DNA of 64,000 bases from NCBI GenBank assembly GCA_022539475.1, contig VCMS01000098.1, positions 102,420-166,419 on the forward strand. Direction: 5' to 3'. Every line of letters starts with the position of its first letter. Position 1 is the first letter of the stretch. The translations under genes were made by a program, and so were the position numbers. The notes beneath the pieces are model-generated. The model was not told the DNA's origin. It ran no database searches and saw only the letters and a list, made by a program, of their open reading frames with translations. Positions 10,022 to 22,483 of the stretch are shown piece by piece. This DNA comes from Gracilaria domingensis. Lineage: Eukaryota; Rhodophyta; Florideophyceae; Gracilariales; Gracilariaceae.

Positions 10022-13000
10022 CTAGGCTGAAGCAACGCCTTCGATCTCAGAATCAATATCTTCCAACTCGTCTCTAATTTTCTCCAGCAGCTGCTCGTCC
10101 GGTTCGGCCCAGATGCCCCGACCGGCTGCCTCTAAAAACCTCGACAATATGTTCCTGCAATGTTAAGAGGAAAAAACAGTTATATGAGTTAGCTTCCTTG
10201 TCGTCGATTTCGAGTTATTCGCTCAAGCAAAGAAAATGGTCATCACAAGAGCTACATACCTGTACGCTTCGGGTGAAGATTTCCTGATCAGCTTGCTGTT
10301 TTCTTCATCCAGCACATAGCGCTCGGCAGCCTGTTCGAACACAAAGTTATCTCCATACCCAACTGTTCCTCCCCATCCGATCAACGCTGTCATTCTTGTG
10401 GACACCTCAAAGGCACCTCCCGCACCATTCTTCAACATCTTTTCCGCCCATTTCGGATTGAGCAGTCTAGTTCGCAATTCCATGCGTAGCACTTGTTCCA
10501 GTTCCTTTGGCTCGCGACCTTCCCCACCATCTCGAGCTGAGCCAAACGATTCCACAATCGACGCACTGACGTTCTCATTCTTGCTTTCTTTTCGAGCAGC
10601 GCGAAGAAGGGCGCCAGTGTTTGCATAGTACTCTTGAATGTCACTCAACCCGTACTCAACGCTGTCAATCTGCTGAACAACTCGCGACGTTGTTGAGAGC
10701 ATCTTTCTCAGCGTTTGAGAATCGCGCTTCCCTTCCGAATTGCGTCCGTACACATATGAGTTGCGGTTCACGAACGTCTCCGCGAGCTCGTCCCCACTTT
10801 CCCAAGTAGAGTCCGCGACTTGCTCGTTTACCATAGAACCATAATCACCAGGCGGGTTCGAGAAAATCCGTGCGCCACCGTCTACGTCTTCGTCGTCGTC
10901 CGCTGAAATACTTAACGCATGTTTTCGAACGTAGTTCACTTCTGGAGGTTCATCGGCGTTCGCAGCTCTTCTGCAGACATCGTCCAAGAGGTATACCACA
11001 TGCTCGAACGAATCCCTGAAAATACCGCTCAAGTTGAGCAATACATCTATTCTTGGTCGACCAAGCTCTTGCACATCAATCAATTCAAACCGCACAACCC
11101 TTCCGGTGCCGTCTAACACAGGTTCCGCTCCAATGAATCCTAATGCTATTCCAACCGATTCGCCTTTTGTTTTGATATTATCAAGACCCCATAGTGGAAC
11201 CGCTACGGTTTCAGGGTACTGGCCATTGTTGCGTTCCATGTGCGCTTTTATCGTGCGATCGCTAATCGCTCTTCCGGTTCGATACGCAGCGGGAGAGGGT
11301 AACCTGTACGGATCCAACGCATGAATGTTTGCTCCAGTTGGTAAAACACCCGCACCGTCACGCAATAAGTCACCCCCAGGTACAGCTTCAATGTATTCTC
11401 CGTTCAGTCCTCGAACAATGCTATCCAGTTCGCGTTCGGTCTCTAAAAGCTTTGGCAACACGTCTGTCGCCCTCTTGAAACAGTCAAGGTGGGCATACTT
11501 CGAAGAATCAAATGATGACCAAGTACCCGTGTCCCCAGCAGATGGTTCTCCCATCACAGAAGCCACAATAGCACGAGCAAGCGGAAGACGATCATTCTCT
11601 TCAACACCATCAGAATGATCACCAATAATCGCCTCTACGTAACCCAAGGCGTCATCGTGAGAAGGTGTTTGACCGAAAACATGCAGCCCAGAGGAAAACA
11701 AACGCGATTCTAACGTCTTCAGATATACCGAGATGCGCCCAATGAATTCTGTGCTTTCCATATCCTGTGTGAGATCAAAGCCCAAATCAACATTCAATCC
11801 CGAGGTGATTAACTTCTCCTCCAGTAGCTTGCGAATCTCTACCAATTTCTCCTCTGGGTTGCCCATCTGCTTTGTTTCATTAAACTCCCACACGAGGTTC
11901 TTCATTTCTTCAAGCTGCCCGTACAGCGCTGCGCGACCATAGGGTGGGACATTGTGTGACACAATCGTAGCGTAACCACGTCTCTTGGCAAGGGAACCTT
12001 CGCTTGGATTGTTCGCAGCATAGACATACAGGTTCGGAACATTCCCAACGAAAATGTCAGACCAGCTTTCCTTTGTGTTCCCCAACGGGTTACCCGGCAA
12101 CCACTCATACGTTCCATGAGTGCCAATATGAATCATGGCATCCGCATGGAGACTTTCTTCAAGCCATCTATAAAATGCAGCATATTGCGGATGTGGAGTA
12201 AGATCTCTATCAAACATCATTCTCATCGGATCGCCAACAATCCCAAGAGGTGGCTGGACACCTATCCATACGTTTCCAAAGCTAACACCTCCAAGAAGGT
12301 GCGTGTGTTCAACAGTCTTAATGTTCTGGGAGGACCCAAGATCGCCGTTCCATGCAGATTCGATTCGTCTGGTATTCCGTAATCCGATCCAGGTGCGAAG
12401 ATCTGACGATAAAACCTTCGTAGTGCTTTCAAACAGTTCTCTGGCAGACTTGCCGCTCAAACTGCCTCCGGTCAGCACTTGATCGCTTTCTTTCACGAGT
12501 CCCAAAATCTCATCTGGAGACTTTGTGTGCCCATCACCAACGTCGTAGCCCTCCTCTTTCAATCGCTGAAGAATGTTTGAAACTGACTTTGGCACGTTTA
12601 ACAGAGCTGCGGTGCCAGTGGCTCCCACTGACGGTGGAAAGCCGTACACGACAATAGCCACGCGTTTCTGATCGTTCGGTTTCTTTCGCAAGGACACCCA
12701 TTTCTTGATCCGGCCGGTGAGGCGTTTGACACGATCTTTGACTAAATAGATCTGATCTCCGACAAGTCCGCCAATACATACCGTGTCAATTGCTCCGTCA
12801 AGTTCAGGCAAGCTGTAAAGAACAACGGATTGTAGTCCGGCAACTCCCTTCTGATGCCATGTACGCAGGTCCTGAATAAGCAGAGGCGCGGCAATAACAT
12901 ATGGCACGTTCATCTGTTGCAGGATCAGCTTTCCGACGTTCGCATTTCGAGCACCAGCCATGGAACCTGCAGGCCCACCAACCAACGGAAAACCGATGGT

Positions 13001-14179
13001 GGATACGACAGCATCAACGAAACAGTACTTTCCTTTCCTCTGACTTCCGTAAATGCGGTCTCCTCTGGAACGCGCTTCTTCCTTGTGTTGCGAAGTGAGA
13101 AAGTCGCGGACAACGATATGAGCTTCTACGCCTGTAATGAATACTGGGACTGGGACGACAGCTTCCTCTTCCATGTATGTTATCAGGCGCGGAATGTAAT
13201 CGAGGCGAGAAACTACATGCTTTCTATAGAGCAAAACGGCAACACGAGGAAAGCCATTACGCTGCGGAAATCGTTTCTGGTACCACTGAAGATACTGCGC
13301 CGGGTGCCCAAAGAAGCCATCATAATCGGGATGAAGCAGGCCGACGTTTGGAATCTGTGAGACTTGCGGAATTGACTGTTGAGCTGGCAATGGTCTTTCC
13401 ACGACTTCCTGAACTAGATATTTACACATAGAGACAATGTTGTCAACGCCGCCAGCGTTCCAATATGCATACACAGAAAGCCAATTTCGCAAGTCGCGCA
13501 CTTTCTTGCCGGGTACAAGCTTGAGCAACCTAGGGACGTTCTTCAGCAAGGTGAGGTAGCCAGCAAGCTTGTCTTCCTCACGTGCTAACAACCCCAGTTT
13601 GTTTAGAACGAGCTTTATGGATTTTGGAATGCCGCCAGAAGAGGAGGATTTATTGACAGCATTGCTCATTTGGAATGAGCCGACTTTTGTCTGTGACATG
13701 AGCTCCAACGCACTCTCAAAGGCAAAGACAAAGGGCACTTGAACAAGCCGTTTGTTGAGCCATTCGACCTGGTCATAGTCAAACAGCAGGCTACAGAAGA
13801 CGACGTCAGCATCACGCAGGGCGGACTGCAGACTGTCAGCGTGGCTTTCTACGTCGCGTTCCGTGAAGACATCCAGGACGACGCCCAGTTGGCTCACTCT
13901 TTCACTGGCCAGCTTGTACGTTGTGAGGTTGAACGTCTCGAAGCCAGCAATCAACACAATGCGAGCCAGCGAAGTAGGGAACGACACGGGCGCGCTAGAC
14001 GGCGCGGACGACGCCGAGCGGGAGGTGCGCAGCGCGCAGCGCACAGGCGCCGGCGTCAGCACCAGCGGAGGCGCCAGCACCAGCGGCGGCGTGGTGCGCA
14101 GCGGTGCGCCGTCACATCGCGGCGGCGCACCTGCTGCGCGCGCACGCAGCGGGAGCGGGGCAACGAAGGCAGCAGTCAT
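10022..14179 (-). CDS. CHLH: Magnesium chelatase subunit H, plastid, one intron
   Basis: This is the porphyrin-binding subunit of the ATP-dependent enzyme that inserts Mg2+ into protoporphyrin IX, the first committed step of chlorophyll synthesis. The spliced product is about 1,350 residues, normal for ChlH/BchH. Typical stretches include HIGTHGTYEWLPGNPLGN, NNPSEGSLAKRRGYAT, VAIVVYGFPPSVGATGTAA and MTALIGWGGTVGYGDNF. The start chosen (14177-14179) gives MTAAFVAPLPLRARAAGAPP, a plastid leader with an early Phe as in red algae and glaucophytes. The frame is open 69 codons further upstream, but that part is basic and unlike a leader. A 105-bp intron (10259 down to 10155, GTATGT donor, TTGCAG acceptor) precedes the last exon (10154-10022). 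Splicing restores the conserved C-terminus with LEAAGRGIW. Confidence 0.96.
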
Positions 14180-17100
14180 CAACGAAGGCCGGCGGATGGA
14201 GACGCGGTGAGGGTTGACGAACGTAGCGGGGATCCAGCGCCGCGGCGACTCGCCTGCGGGTGGGCGGGTTCCATGGCGACGGCACCGACGGCAGCGGACC
14301 GGCGCGCGCTCTGCTCGCGGTGAGGCGGCGCGGCCGCGCTGAGGCGCAGACGTCAGGTTTGTGCACATGTGGTGCCAAGCCGCCACGGCGCGCGTGCGCG
14401 GCTTGGCGCGCGCGCACCGGCGCTCGGCGCGCGTTCGCTCCGGATCCTTGAGCCGGTCTTGCCGCGCCCAACTACCAACTACCGGCGCGCCGCCTCAATT
14501 GGCTAGCGCGGCGCCATTGACAGTTAGCCCAACATTTGCGTCTCACTCGCTTGTCCTCGCGCTCTCCCAAACGTAGCCTTACATAGTGCACGCAACGCTC
14601 CACGTACCGTCGGTAGACGCCGCCGCTCTTCGCCGCCATCACCGCTACCCCGCCGCCCAGCCGCACAGCCGCTTCCAACGTCTCCGCCAACGGTCGACAC
14701 CGCGTCGCAAAGCACCACGTTGCCGTCTTCGTCAAACCCGTAAAGTTACGCCCGAATCTTTTTTCTCTCGCACTGCTGCTGTATGTTGAGCGCAACCATG
14801 CTTTGACGTCAGCCACCGCATATTCCTTCACCCCGACACCGAACCTAGCCCTATATTCCAAAGCACGCGAGGTATTAAGGATACTGACCGCACCCAACAT
14901 GTGAACGCCACTGTCCCAAGCGCCCCGTCTCGCAACACGTAAACCAAAAGTGTGGTACTGTATCCGTTCTAGACTGGCCCTTCGCGATATCGCGCCAGGG
15001 ACACATCACGTAAAACGTAATCTGCCAGCTTCTCGTCCTCCAGCAGCTCCAGCACTCCCAATGTAAGCCTTTCTTCGACCTCAACCCACCAACACAACAC
15101 ATATCGAACAGCGGTGTATCTCCCTGCTTTTCCGAAAAAAAAAAAAAAAACGTAAATACTTCTAGCGCGTACACACAAACGCCAACCATTTCGTCATCAC
15201 CAAGCGTCACATTTGTTTACATGCCCCCCCCCCCCCACCGCAGCCGCCCCTTTTTCTTTTCCACCCCCCCACCGCTAACTCTTGTCACCAACGTGCCCTC
15301 CTCCGCGCCCCAGGAGCCGAATCATCGCCACGCTCCGCGCTGCCACGCCCAATGCCCCCTTGCTCGATAGCCCATATGACGTTTTGCTATCCTCGTTATA
15401 GCGCCACCTCATCTTCGAGTACATACTTGTGCGCGATCCTCCTACACTGTCCAACATGTGTAATCACTACACATTCCCTGACGTACTGCTGTTGTATTGC
15501 CCTACAAGTTTATATGTTTTTTGCTCTGTATCATAGAACGAGCTCAACTGCGGTGCCGCCATCAACTCAAAATAGCTCGGCGCAGCCGTGTGGCGCCTGG
15601 ATGCTAGTTTCTGTAATCCCGCTTTGCGGTTTACACCTTCGCTGACAAACTGCGTTTACCACTAATGTGATGTGCATCCGCCAAAGCCGGTCGCCAACAC
15701 CGTTGTTGTACTGCTACCAGCGCTAGATATCAACACAACTCTACTCACTTCATCATACGTACTCGCACGCGCCGAAAGGTGCCATTTGCGCGCCCAATCA
15801 ACCGAATTTACATCTCGCGCCATCAACCTCGAGAAGAGCGAGACCAAGCGCTGTCTAGTCAAGCGCCTCCATCAAAACGAACGCTTGTCCCCCAAAGCGT
15901 GTCAATTCACATGTGCGGTCATTTTGACGATGCTCTACTTCCATTGTGAGAGAGCTCACTCTCACAGCAGACTGATAACAATAGATATTGCTCAAGCGTC
16001 TACAGCCGAAACCGTTCGGAAAGAGCGATTGAAAGACGCAATTTACTTGCGGTCATTGGTCTTTGCGCACATGAAAGAATGAAGCGACATGGCAAGAGGT
16101 GCGAGGCGAGAGCGAGTCCGGCGCAAAGGTGATGTTCCGCCGCCGCATGAAATGCTTCATTACGAACATCTCAACGTTTCCGTTGCGTCGAATGAACAGG
16201 CGCCTGCTCAAGATATTTAGGTGGCGCGTGCAATCTGTCGTAATGGACATCTCGCCGGATTAGAAGGCTACCATATTGCTTACAAAAACAGCGGGCACGC
16301 CAAAATATCTGTGAGGTGGCGCAAACTCACGCGGGGGCAGCGTGAGTAGAGTCAACTCTAGCAAGCGGGAGCTGGCTTGAAAAGCTTTTTTCGGACGGTC
16401 AGCTGGCGCAAGCTGAGAGGCGCGTGCGGGGTGGGTGTGGGGGGGGTGGGGGGGCGGGGGAGGGGGAAGGGAAGGGTTGGTCGAACGGGATCAAGCGCGC
16501 GCGCGGCAGACGCGCGCGCGGCGGCGCGCGGCGGCGCTGCTGACAGTGCGTGACAGGTGTGCGGTGGCTGGACACGTTCCATCTGTCCAGCGACGTCGAG
16601 CACACGGGGAGTGGCGCTGTAAAGCGCGATGCTTCGGCCTGCAGGCGCCGGCGGCGCATCCTATTTTGGAAACGTCCTCCTGCTCAGCCGTTGTCATGGT
16701 TGTGCGCGCGCGCGCGCGCGCGCGCCACAGCGCGCAGCGCGCGCTGTCATTGCATGCTGCCCGCATTGCTGTGCGTTTCTTTTACTCGCCAGCTCTCAGC
16801 ACACGCTCCTCGATGAATCGCTACCCTTCGTTAACCTGCCAGACGCTCGCGCTCCAGCCAGCCACCCCGTCCTGCACCCTCCGTCTATACACCTCCTTGC
16901 CACCGATGTCGCCCCCCTGATCCCTCTCAAGTCCGCTACCGAGACTGCTGTACCTTTCCACTTCCGCACATATGTGCCTCTATGAAGCGGCCCCTGATTT
17001 GTTGTTTTAATGTACGTAAGCGGTTTCCTCTCCGCCACTTTGGTCTTTGGCCAGCGCACCAGCAATTATTCAAAGCAACTCCCCCAAATATCGATATCAT

Positions 17101-17251
17101 GTGTAAACGGAACAAAATATGTACTCGTGGCGAAGAGTGTTTAGTCAAACACCGAACTATATACATGAGATACTTAATAACAATTAATAATATATAACTC
17201 TAGAAAGGTAACATAACAATCAATCAAGTATGGGAATGAGTTGGGAGCATT
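14180..17251. other. Intergenic, no supported gene
   Basis: This is 3.1 kb between ChlH and the 4CXXC zinc-finger gene, both on the minus strand. A minus-strand frame at 14,472-14,900 is open for 142 codons and ends near a GTAAGG donor-like site, but it resembles nothing I know and overlaps the ChlH promoter. C-rich and G-rich tracts occur at 15,224-15,236 (C13), 15,263-15,269 and about 16,440-16,470. By analogy with other leaders in this window these could mark the 5' ends of short or spliced genes that I cannot resolve. An 8-bp hairpin (TGTGAGAG/CTCTCACA) lies at 15,945-15,966. Confidence 0.45.
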
Positions 17252-18154
17252 TCACGGCTGCGAGTAGTGCGGCGGCAAGTTGAGTCGGAAATTCGGCGGA
17301 GGCTGAATCACTTGAACAGAAGACGGCTCAAGCAAGTGCGCATACGGACGCATGAGCGCGTCGGAACTTGCCAGCGCCGTGGCCACGGAGCTGGACCGCT
17401 TTTGGCCCACTTTCTTCCTTCTAGCGTTGATCCGGTTGTAGATGTGACACTGAGAGCGTGGCGGGCATATTTCAGCACAATGCGGGCATAGCCAATCGTT
17501 GGGGTTCTGCGCAATAGCATCGTAGTCCCAGCCTTGCTCGCGCACGCATTGCTCACACACGATCTTCCGGCAGTAGCCCTCGCGCATGCGGCGGCAGGTC
17601 GCGCTGCCTTGTCCTTTTCTCGGCATTCGAGAGCATATATGGCAGAATCGGCTCGCAACCGGCTTGGAGTACGTTTTCGGTTTCCGTGTGGTCTTGCGCT
17701 TGCGCACGCTGTTGAGCGGTGAGAGGTCGCGCACAGTGCACGGTGAGCAGCTTGGCGTCTGACATTGTGCCAGCGGAGCAGCGGCTTGCGCAGAGATGGC
17801 AGCGTGGAAAGCGTTGTTGATGGTAGCGATGCACACAGCGGATGCGTCGGGCTGCGCCGTTTCATACGAGGGATGTGCGAGCGCGTTGGGCATGGGGCTG
17901 GTGCTAAGTGAGGAGGTGGAAAGATTGAACGACGGCGGCGCCGACGACGCGGGCGTGGCAGCCGGCGTGAAAAGCTCGTCGCTGGAGGAGTGCTGCTGGA
18001 TGGCAGATAGATTGAGATCCGGTGGTAAAATGTGTTCCATTTTGTCGGTCATGTGCATGAAGGAGGCGATGGTGTCGTGGAGCGCAGCGTCCGAGTCCGC
18101 ATACGGAAGCGCGGGGGAGCGAGAGATTCCTTGCTTCACGGGAAACAAATCCAT
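17252..18154 (-). CDS. 4CXXC_R1 (CDCA7-type) zinc-finger protein
   Basis: The protein has 300 residues. The first 170 are Ser/Pro/Ala-rich and probably disordered. A basic stretch RKRKTTRKPKTYSK (about 176-190) can serve as a nuclear signal. It is followed by a Cys-rich domain (about 195-260): RFCHICSRMPRKGQGSATCR, then YCRKIVCEQC, then DWLCPHCAEICPPRSQC. This CxxC...C...CxxC...CxxC...C arrangement with the RxCHxC start matches the zf-4CXXC_R1 domain of CDCA7. In animals and plants CDCA7 recruits the remodeller HELLS/DDM1 to hemimethylated DNA and maintains CG methylation. The tail ends in Pro/Asn-rich sequence. A 20-base C tract lies on the sense strand 97 bp upstream. The family assignment rests on the Cys spacing; the function in this organism is inferred. 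Confidence 0.8.
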   Translation of the reverse strand: MDLFPVKQGISRSPALPYADSDAALHDTIASFMHMTDKMEHILPPDLNLSAIQQHSSSDELFTPAATPASSAPPSFNLSTSSLSTSPMPNALAHPSYETAQPDASAVCIATINNAFHAAISAQAAAPLAQCQTPSCSPCTVRDLSPLNSVRKRKTTRKPKTYSKPVASRFCHICSRMPRKGQGSATCRRMREGYCRKIVCEQCVREQGWDYDAIAQNPNDWLCPHCAEICPPRSQCHIYNRINARRKKVGQKRSSSVATALASSDALMRPYAHLLEPSSVQVIQPPPNFRLNLPPHYSQP

Positions 18155-18250
18155 TGTGACCAGAGGAGGTGAAGAAGGCGTGGGCGTTTGGGGGAAGAAA
18201 GGGGAGGGGGGTTTTGGGGAGCGCGGGCTGCGACAAGGTGTGCGGGGAGA

Positions 18251-18270
18251 GGGGGGGGGGGGGGGGGGGG
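18251..18270 (-). promoter_or_regulatory. Sense-strand C20 tract upstream of the 4CXXC gene
   Basis: G20 on the plus strand is C20 in the sense direction of the minus-strand gene starting at 18154. Further G-rich blocks follow to about 18,400. Confidence 0.45.
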
Positions 18271-21200
18271 TGGGGAAGAGAGAAAGTGGGAAAGCGGAGA
18301 AAGGACGGGGCCGGCGCTTTAAGGGAGGCGTGGAGGGGTTGCGGCGGGGGCGGTGGGTACGAAAAGGGGAGCGGGGCGGAGCGGGGCGGAGCGGAGCGGA
18401 GCGGCGGTGTTTTTGAAGGGTGCGTGCGGTTATCAGGGGGGGGAGGAAGTACACGCGCGGCGCGCCTCGTGGACGGCGCGGCGCGGTGGGTGGTGCGCAC
18501 AGCGGGCAGCGAGTGCGGTGATCCAATCGCGGCGATTGACAGCGGCGCAGCGCGGCGTGACGGCATCACACGCGTCTGAATTCAACAAGACGGGAGCGGC
18601 GGCGCTACCAGCGCTACGCGCGTGACGGCGGCGCGTGCGCGCAATCCATGAAAATAGCCGCCGCGCATATGTTTTACTGATTGGCTTCGCCGCATGCAAT
18701 TACACCGCGCGCGCGCGCCGCACGCGCCGCCCGCCATGTCGTGGCCGCGCGCGGCCGCACGCGCGCATCTCGTTCCGATCCGCCCTGCGCGCCGCGCTGC
18801 CCTTCCCCCTTCCTGCGCACCGCCGCCCGTGCGTCGCGCCCCGTCCCACCGCCTCGCCGCCACTTTCTCGCACCCGCCCCTCCCCCCGTTTGCCACGTCG
18901 TGCCGCTCCGCCGCCGCGCCGCTCCGCCGCCGCGCCGCTCCCGCGCTGCGGCACAGCGTCGCCGCGCGCGACCAAGCAACTCGCGCGCGCTCGGCTGCCC
19001 TGTCATTGCGTTGCACGCAATAATGCATAATGGTATCCACAGCTTACAAAGCCTGCAGCTTACCCTCGCTTCATTCCCTCTTTCCGCCTTCCCTGCCAGC
19101 AACATCAGCAGACACTCCCGCCCCTGTCATGGGCTAATGGCCACGAAACCCCCATCGTTTCGTCAGCCATACAGCCATGTCACCGCAACCCGTGCAGTCC
19201 GGCAGCATTCCGGCGTCCAATTACAGCCGCCCGTGAAACATCAGCTCCGTTTCTACCCGTAGATAGTCCCCAGCGCTTTGCCTTGCCGTCTGCGATAACG
19301 GTAGTTTCCAAATCGACAAGGGCTGGAGCCGTTCGAGCATTCTTTCGGTATCTTGCCAGATATTTCTCGTTCAACATAGTTCCCGTACAGAGCTCATAAT
19401 AGTTATCATAATACTGTCGCCTGCCCTATCTTGCAATCCCCTGCTGTGATGCGCCGCCAACTTTTTAACCTGGTCGCCTTTGTGCATGCTTACGTTAGTT
19501 CGTATATCTTCGACAACTACATGGGACACATTCAATCTCCTGGACTTGCGTTAGGGGCGAGCTTTCGTGGACCATACACCTCACTGACAAGATTCATCCT
19601 TACCGTGCCACTTCACCGCGCAAGCACTACCATTCACATGAAAAAAACCACATAAACCCACAAGCATATCTGCCTCTCTTCATGTTATCCACGATACGGA
19701 AAACTTTTGCCTCATGACACTATCCAATTATCACCACCACATTACGTGTATTTCCATGCCAACGAACCACTCCACACTTCCACCCTGTTGCAGCCACACT
19801 TGCGATAAATTTGTACAGTATCAACCTCAGCCAGCAACTGCATCTTTGAAACTGGCACATGCTGCGATGGGAAGGACTCGAGTTACTCCAAAAATATGTT
19901 GGAAAAGTCCTCAGCCCTCGCGTTTCTGCTTCTTCCCCGAAAACCACTCGTCGCCCGAACCTTCTTCGCCCCGCCGAGGTCCCATTGGAGAAGTTCTTAT
20001 ATGCAAATCCATCCAAACTTCTGACGCGACGAATCATTCTTACAATGTTCTCCCTCCACGTGTCCCGACAAACCGTCTTGGTTGTTTTCTTACTTTTCCC
20101 TCCATCACGCTGTCGTGTTCTCTCTCACGTCTTGTTCTACTCATTCTTGTTCCTTCAACGTCACAAGCTAGAGCCTGTTACATAAAGGTGGAACATGGCG
20201 AGGACTTTAATGATTCAGAGCTTTACTCTTCGAATACTTGTTTTCGCGAGATTCAGAGGGGTCCTAACCAATAGTACATCACCGACAACCAGAACACACT
20301 TGTCTTATTCCAATGCCAGTGTTTCATCTTGAAACAAACAGACGCACAACCTCTCACAGAGCCGAGAAAGATCTGTTCTCCTCAGTCAAAACTGTTTTCC
20401 TTGTTCAAGAAAGTATCGTGAGTCACGTGAGCCGTTCTTGGCTTGATCATCGAGACCAAAGCTCGATAAAAGCCACCACTTGGATACGGAAGTTTTCATA
20501 TGTTGAAAGCAGCTCCATTAAATCTACAATGCTATTGTTTCGACTTGACGTGTTCCTGGATATCTTTGCGAGAATTGATTGCACCTCCTCCGTCTTTAGG
20601 AAGCCTTCTACCATGCAAATCTATTTTGTTCAAGCGAAGTGTCTCAAAGAGTCTCTATCATTCCTAACTTGAAATGGTTCCTTTTTTAGGGCACGAGCGA
20701 TTCATTGCTATGAAATAGACGCGTAGGAAAACGGCAAAGAGTAACTCTTGTTTCGTTTATTGGGAAGAATGTCGCTGTATAGAAACAGATGTCTCCTTCT
20801 GCACCATTTTCACGAACTCGAAAAGTGGAAAGAATCGTACTTGAAGAAGTTGTGTCGCTGATACGACCGCGTTTTCACGACTACATATTTGTCATGTAAA
20901 CCTTTCTCTTGAATCGTACATCTTGTTTTAGAACTCCGATGGAAGTCTCGAGGGCTTCTCTCCTTAGGAACAGAGACATTTTTTTGGAATCTTATCCATG
21001 TATCTCACATGCCACGCTTAACTTCATTCTTCACAGGCAATCCTTTCTCCCAGAATGACGCCTTCGGCGCGCGAATGCTGCTGGAAACTACTGTTTGCAA
21101 ATTATTTTCTCAGAACTGGACCACATCTTGACGAGATGAAGATAGACGCTCCGGAAGAGGAGTTCACTTTCTTCCCGACAGCATGGAATTAGACACTACC

Positions 21201-22483
21201 CAGGACTAAATAACTGATGTACGAACGTCTCATGGTGAGGCGTGCCTTTTTCAAACGGAGACACGGACAGCATAACAAGGGTGTAGCACTTGTTAGTGGG
21301 AGAAGAAAAACCCGCTCGAGTTCGTTCCAACTATATGATTCAACAAAAAGAGTATGTAAGGGCAAGCTGATGTTCAGAAGATGGAGAGTGAGGCTTTACC
21401 TAATTGTTACACTTGGTGGGTTTTCTTTCTAAATTACTGTTTTCGGCAGCAAACCTTACTTTTGTTGATGTTGTCAACCATTGCTATCGTTCGCAGTGTC
21501 ATGACCTCTTTTTGTTTAATTTGGACATCTACCTTCAATGTGCTTAGCAGAAGCTGGACTATCTCGACTAAGCTTAGGGTTAGAACTGATGAGGACAACA
21601 GCTAAATCATGCTGCAAACCGAGAGTGAGCCGAATGTTAATGGCAGAATTTCTTGTCCCCTCGGGCTCTCGCATTCTGGCACATTGGCTTTCGTGTCCGT
21701 AGATATGCTCGGAATACGTTTGAAGTCTCTAGAGTTCTGGGAGAGAGCACCTGAAATCGCAGCTATCCCCGCTACGTATAAAGACATGTTAACGCCAGGG
21801 GGAAACATGCCCTTTACTGCCTCTTTCGTCTTCCCAGCATATCTTAAGGGCTTTTCACAATTTCTAGTCGTAGGAACCGGAACATGACCTTCAAATAAGA
21901 AACTTCACGAGCTTAAAATACTGCAAGGAACGAGGAACTTCGATTATGTCAAATATCCTATATACAGTAGATGTCCCTCGAAACCTCTTCGGTCCGCCTA
22001 ACTACTACACAGATCCCGTTGTCACTTGTCACAGATATGAAGGTACGGCGATATTCAAAACACAGCTGCTGCCCCAGAGGACTTCCGCAAAGGAGGATCC
22101 TCTAGGACTGGCAAAGTGGGAAGGATGCGGGGCGCTTGTGATGACAAATGCAGAGGCAGAAGGCGGTCGCTGACATGTACAATGTACACCGGTACACCTG
22201 TACGAAAAGTGCGCATACACAAAAAAAATATAATTTCAAAATAAATCTGTACATGTACCGACGGTACGTGTACGAGACTCGTACGATACGAGTGCAATTG
22301 TGCGCGGAGACGCAAAAAGTCAAGTCCCAAAGGTACCAAAGGTACCCTTGGTATCTATCATAGTGTGGAAATCGAAAATAATGTGCTTTACATGGAATAT
22401 GTTCACCACCACTGCGAGCCGAAGTGTCAACCGTGCCCTGATCACTGAACGCCTGCGGGAGCCATCCCCCTGTCATTGTGCTT
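18271..22483. other. Long intergenic region, no gene seen
   Basis: This is about 4.2 kb. The left part (to about 19,000) is GC-rich and must contain the promoter of the 4CXXC gene. The rest is close to balanced in base composition with many stops in all frames. Frames of up to 193 codons exist but have the low-complexity or random look of chance frames. The one distinct structure is the GTAC cluster at 22,177-22,345. Confidence 0.45.
22177..22345. promoter_or_regulatory. Cluster of eleven GTAC palindromes
   Basis: GTAC occurs at 22177, 22184, 22192, 22200, 22249, 22255, 22264, 22270, 22281, 22333 and 22342. The cores are mostly 6-11 bp apart. Chance predicts fewer than one in 169 bp. The cluster starts 140 bp beyond the stop of the PWWP gene, so it is either a regulatory region of an unseen gene or a 3' element. 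GTAC is the core of copper-response and SBP-factor sites in green algae; whether that applies here is unknown. Confidence 0.5.

Noticed and set aside
14472-14900. Minus-strand frame of 142 codons upstream of ChlH
   Set aside because: No recognised motif, overlaps the expected ChlH promoter, and a competing frame of similar quality exists. Kept only as a note in the intergenic entry.
18681-19262. Plus-strand frame of 193 codons
   Set aside because: Low-complexity Ala/Arg/Pro composition in a GC-rich promoter region, with no conserved pattern.
20200-21600. Search for snRNA, SRP RNA or other structured RNA genes in the long gap
   Set aside because: No recognisable Sm site, SRP Alu-domain motif or pol III boxes were seen by eye; a covariance-model scan would be needed.
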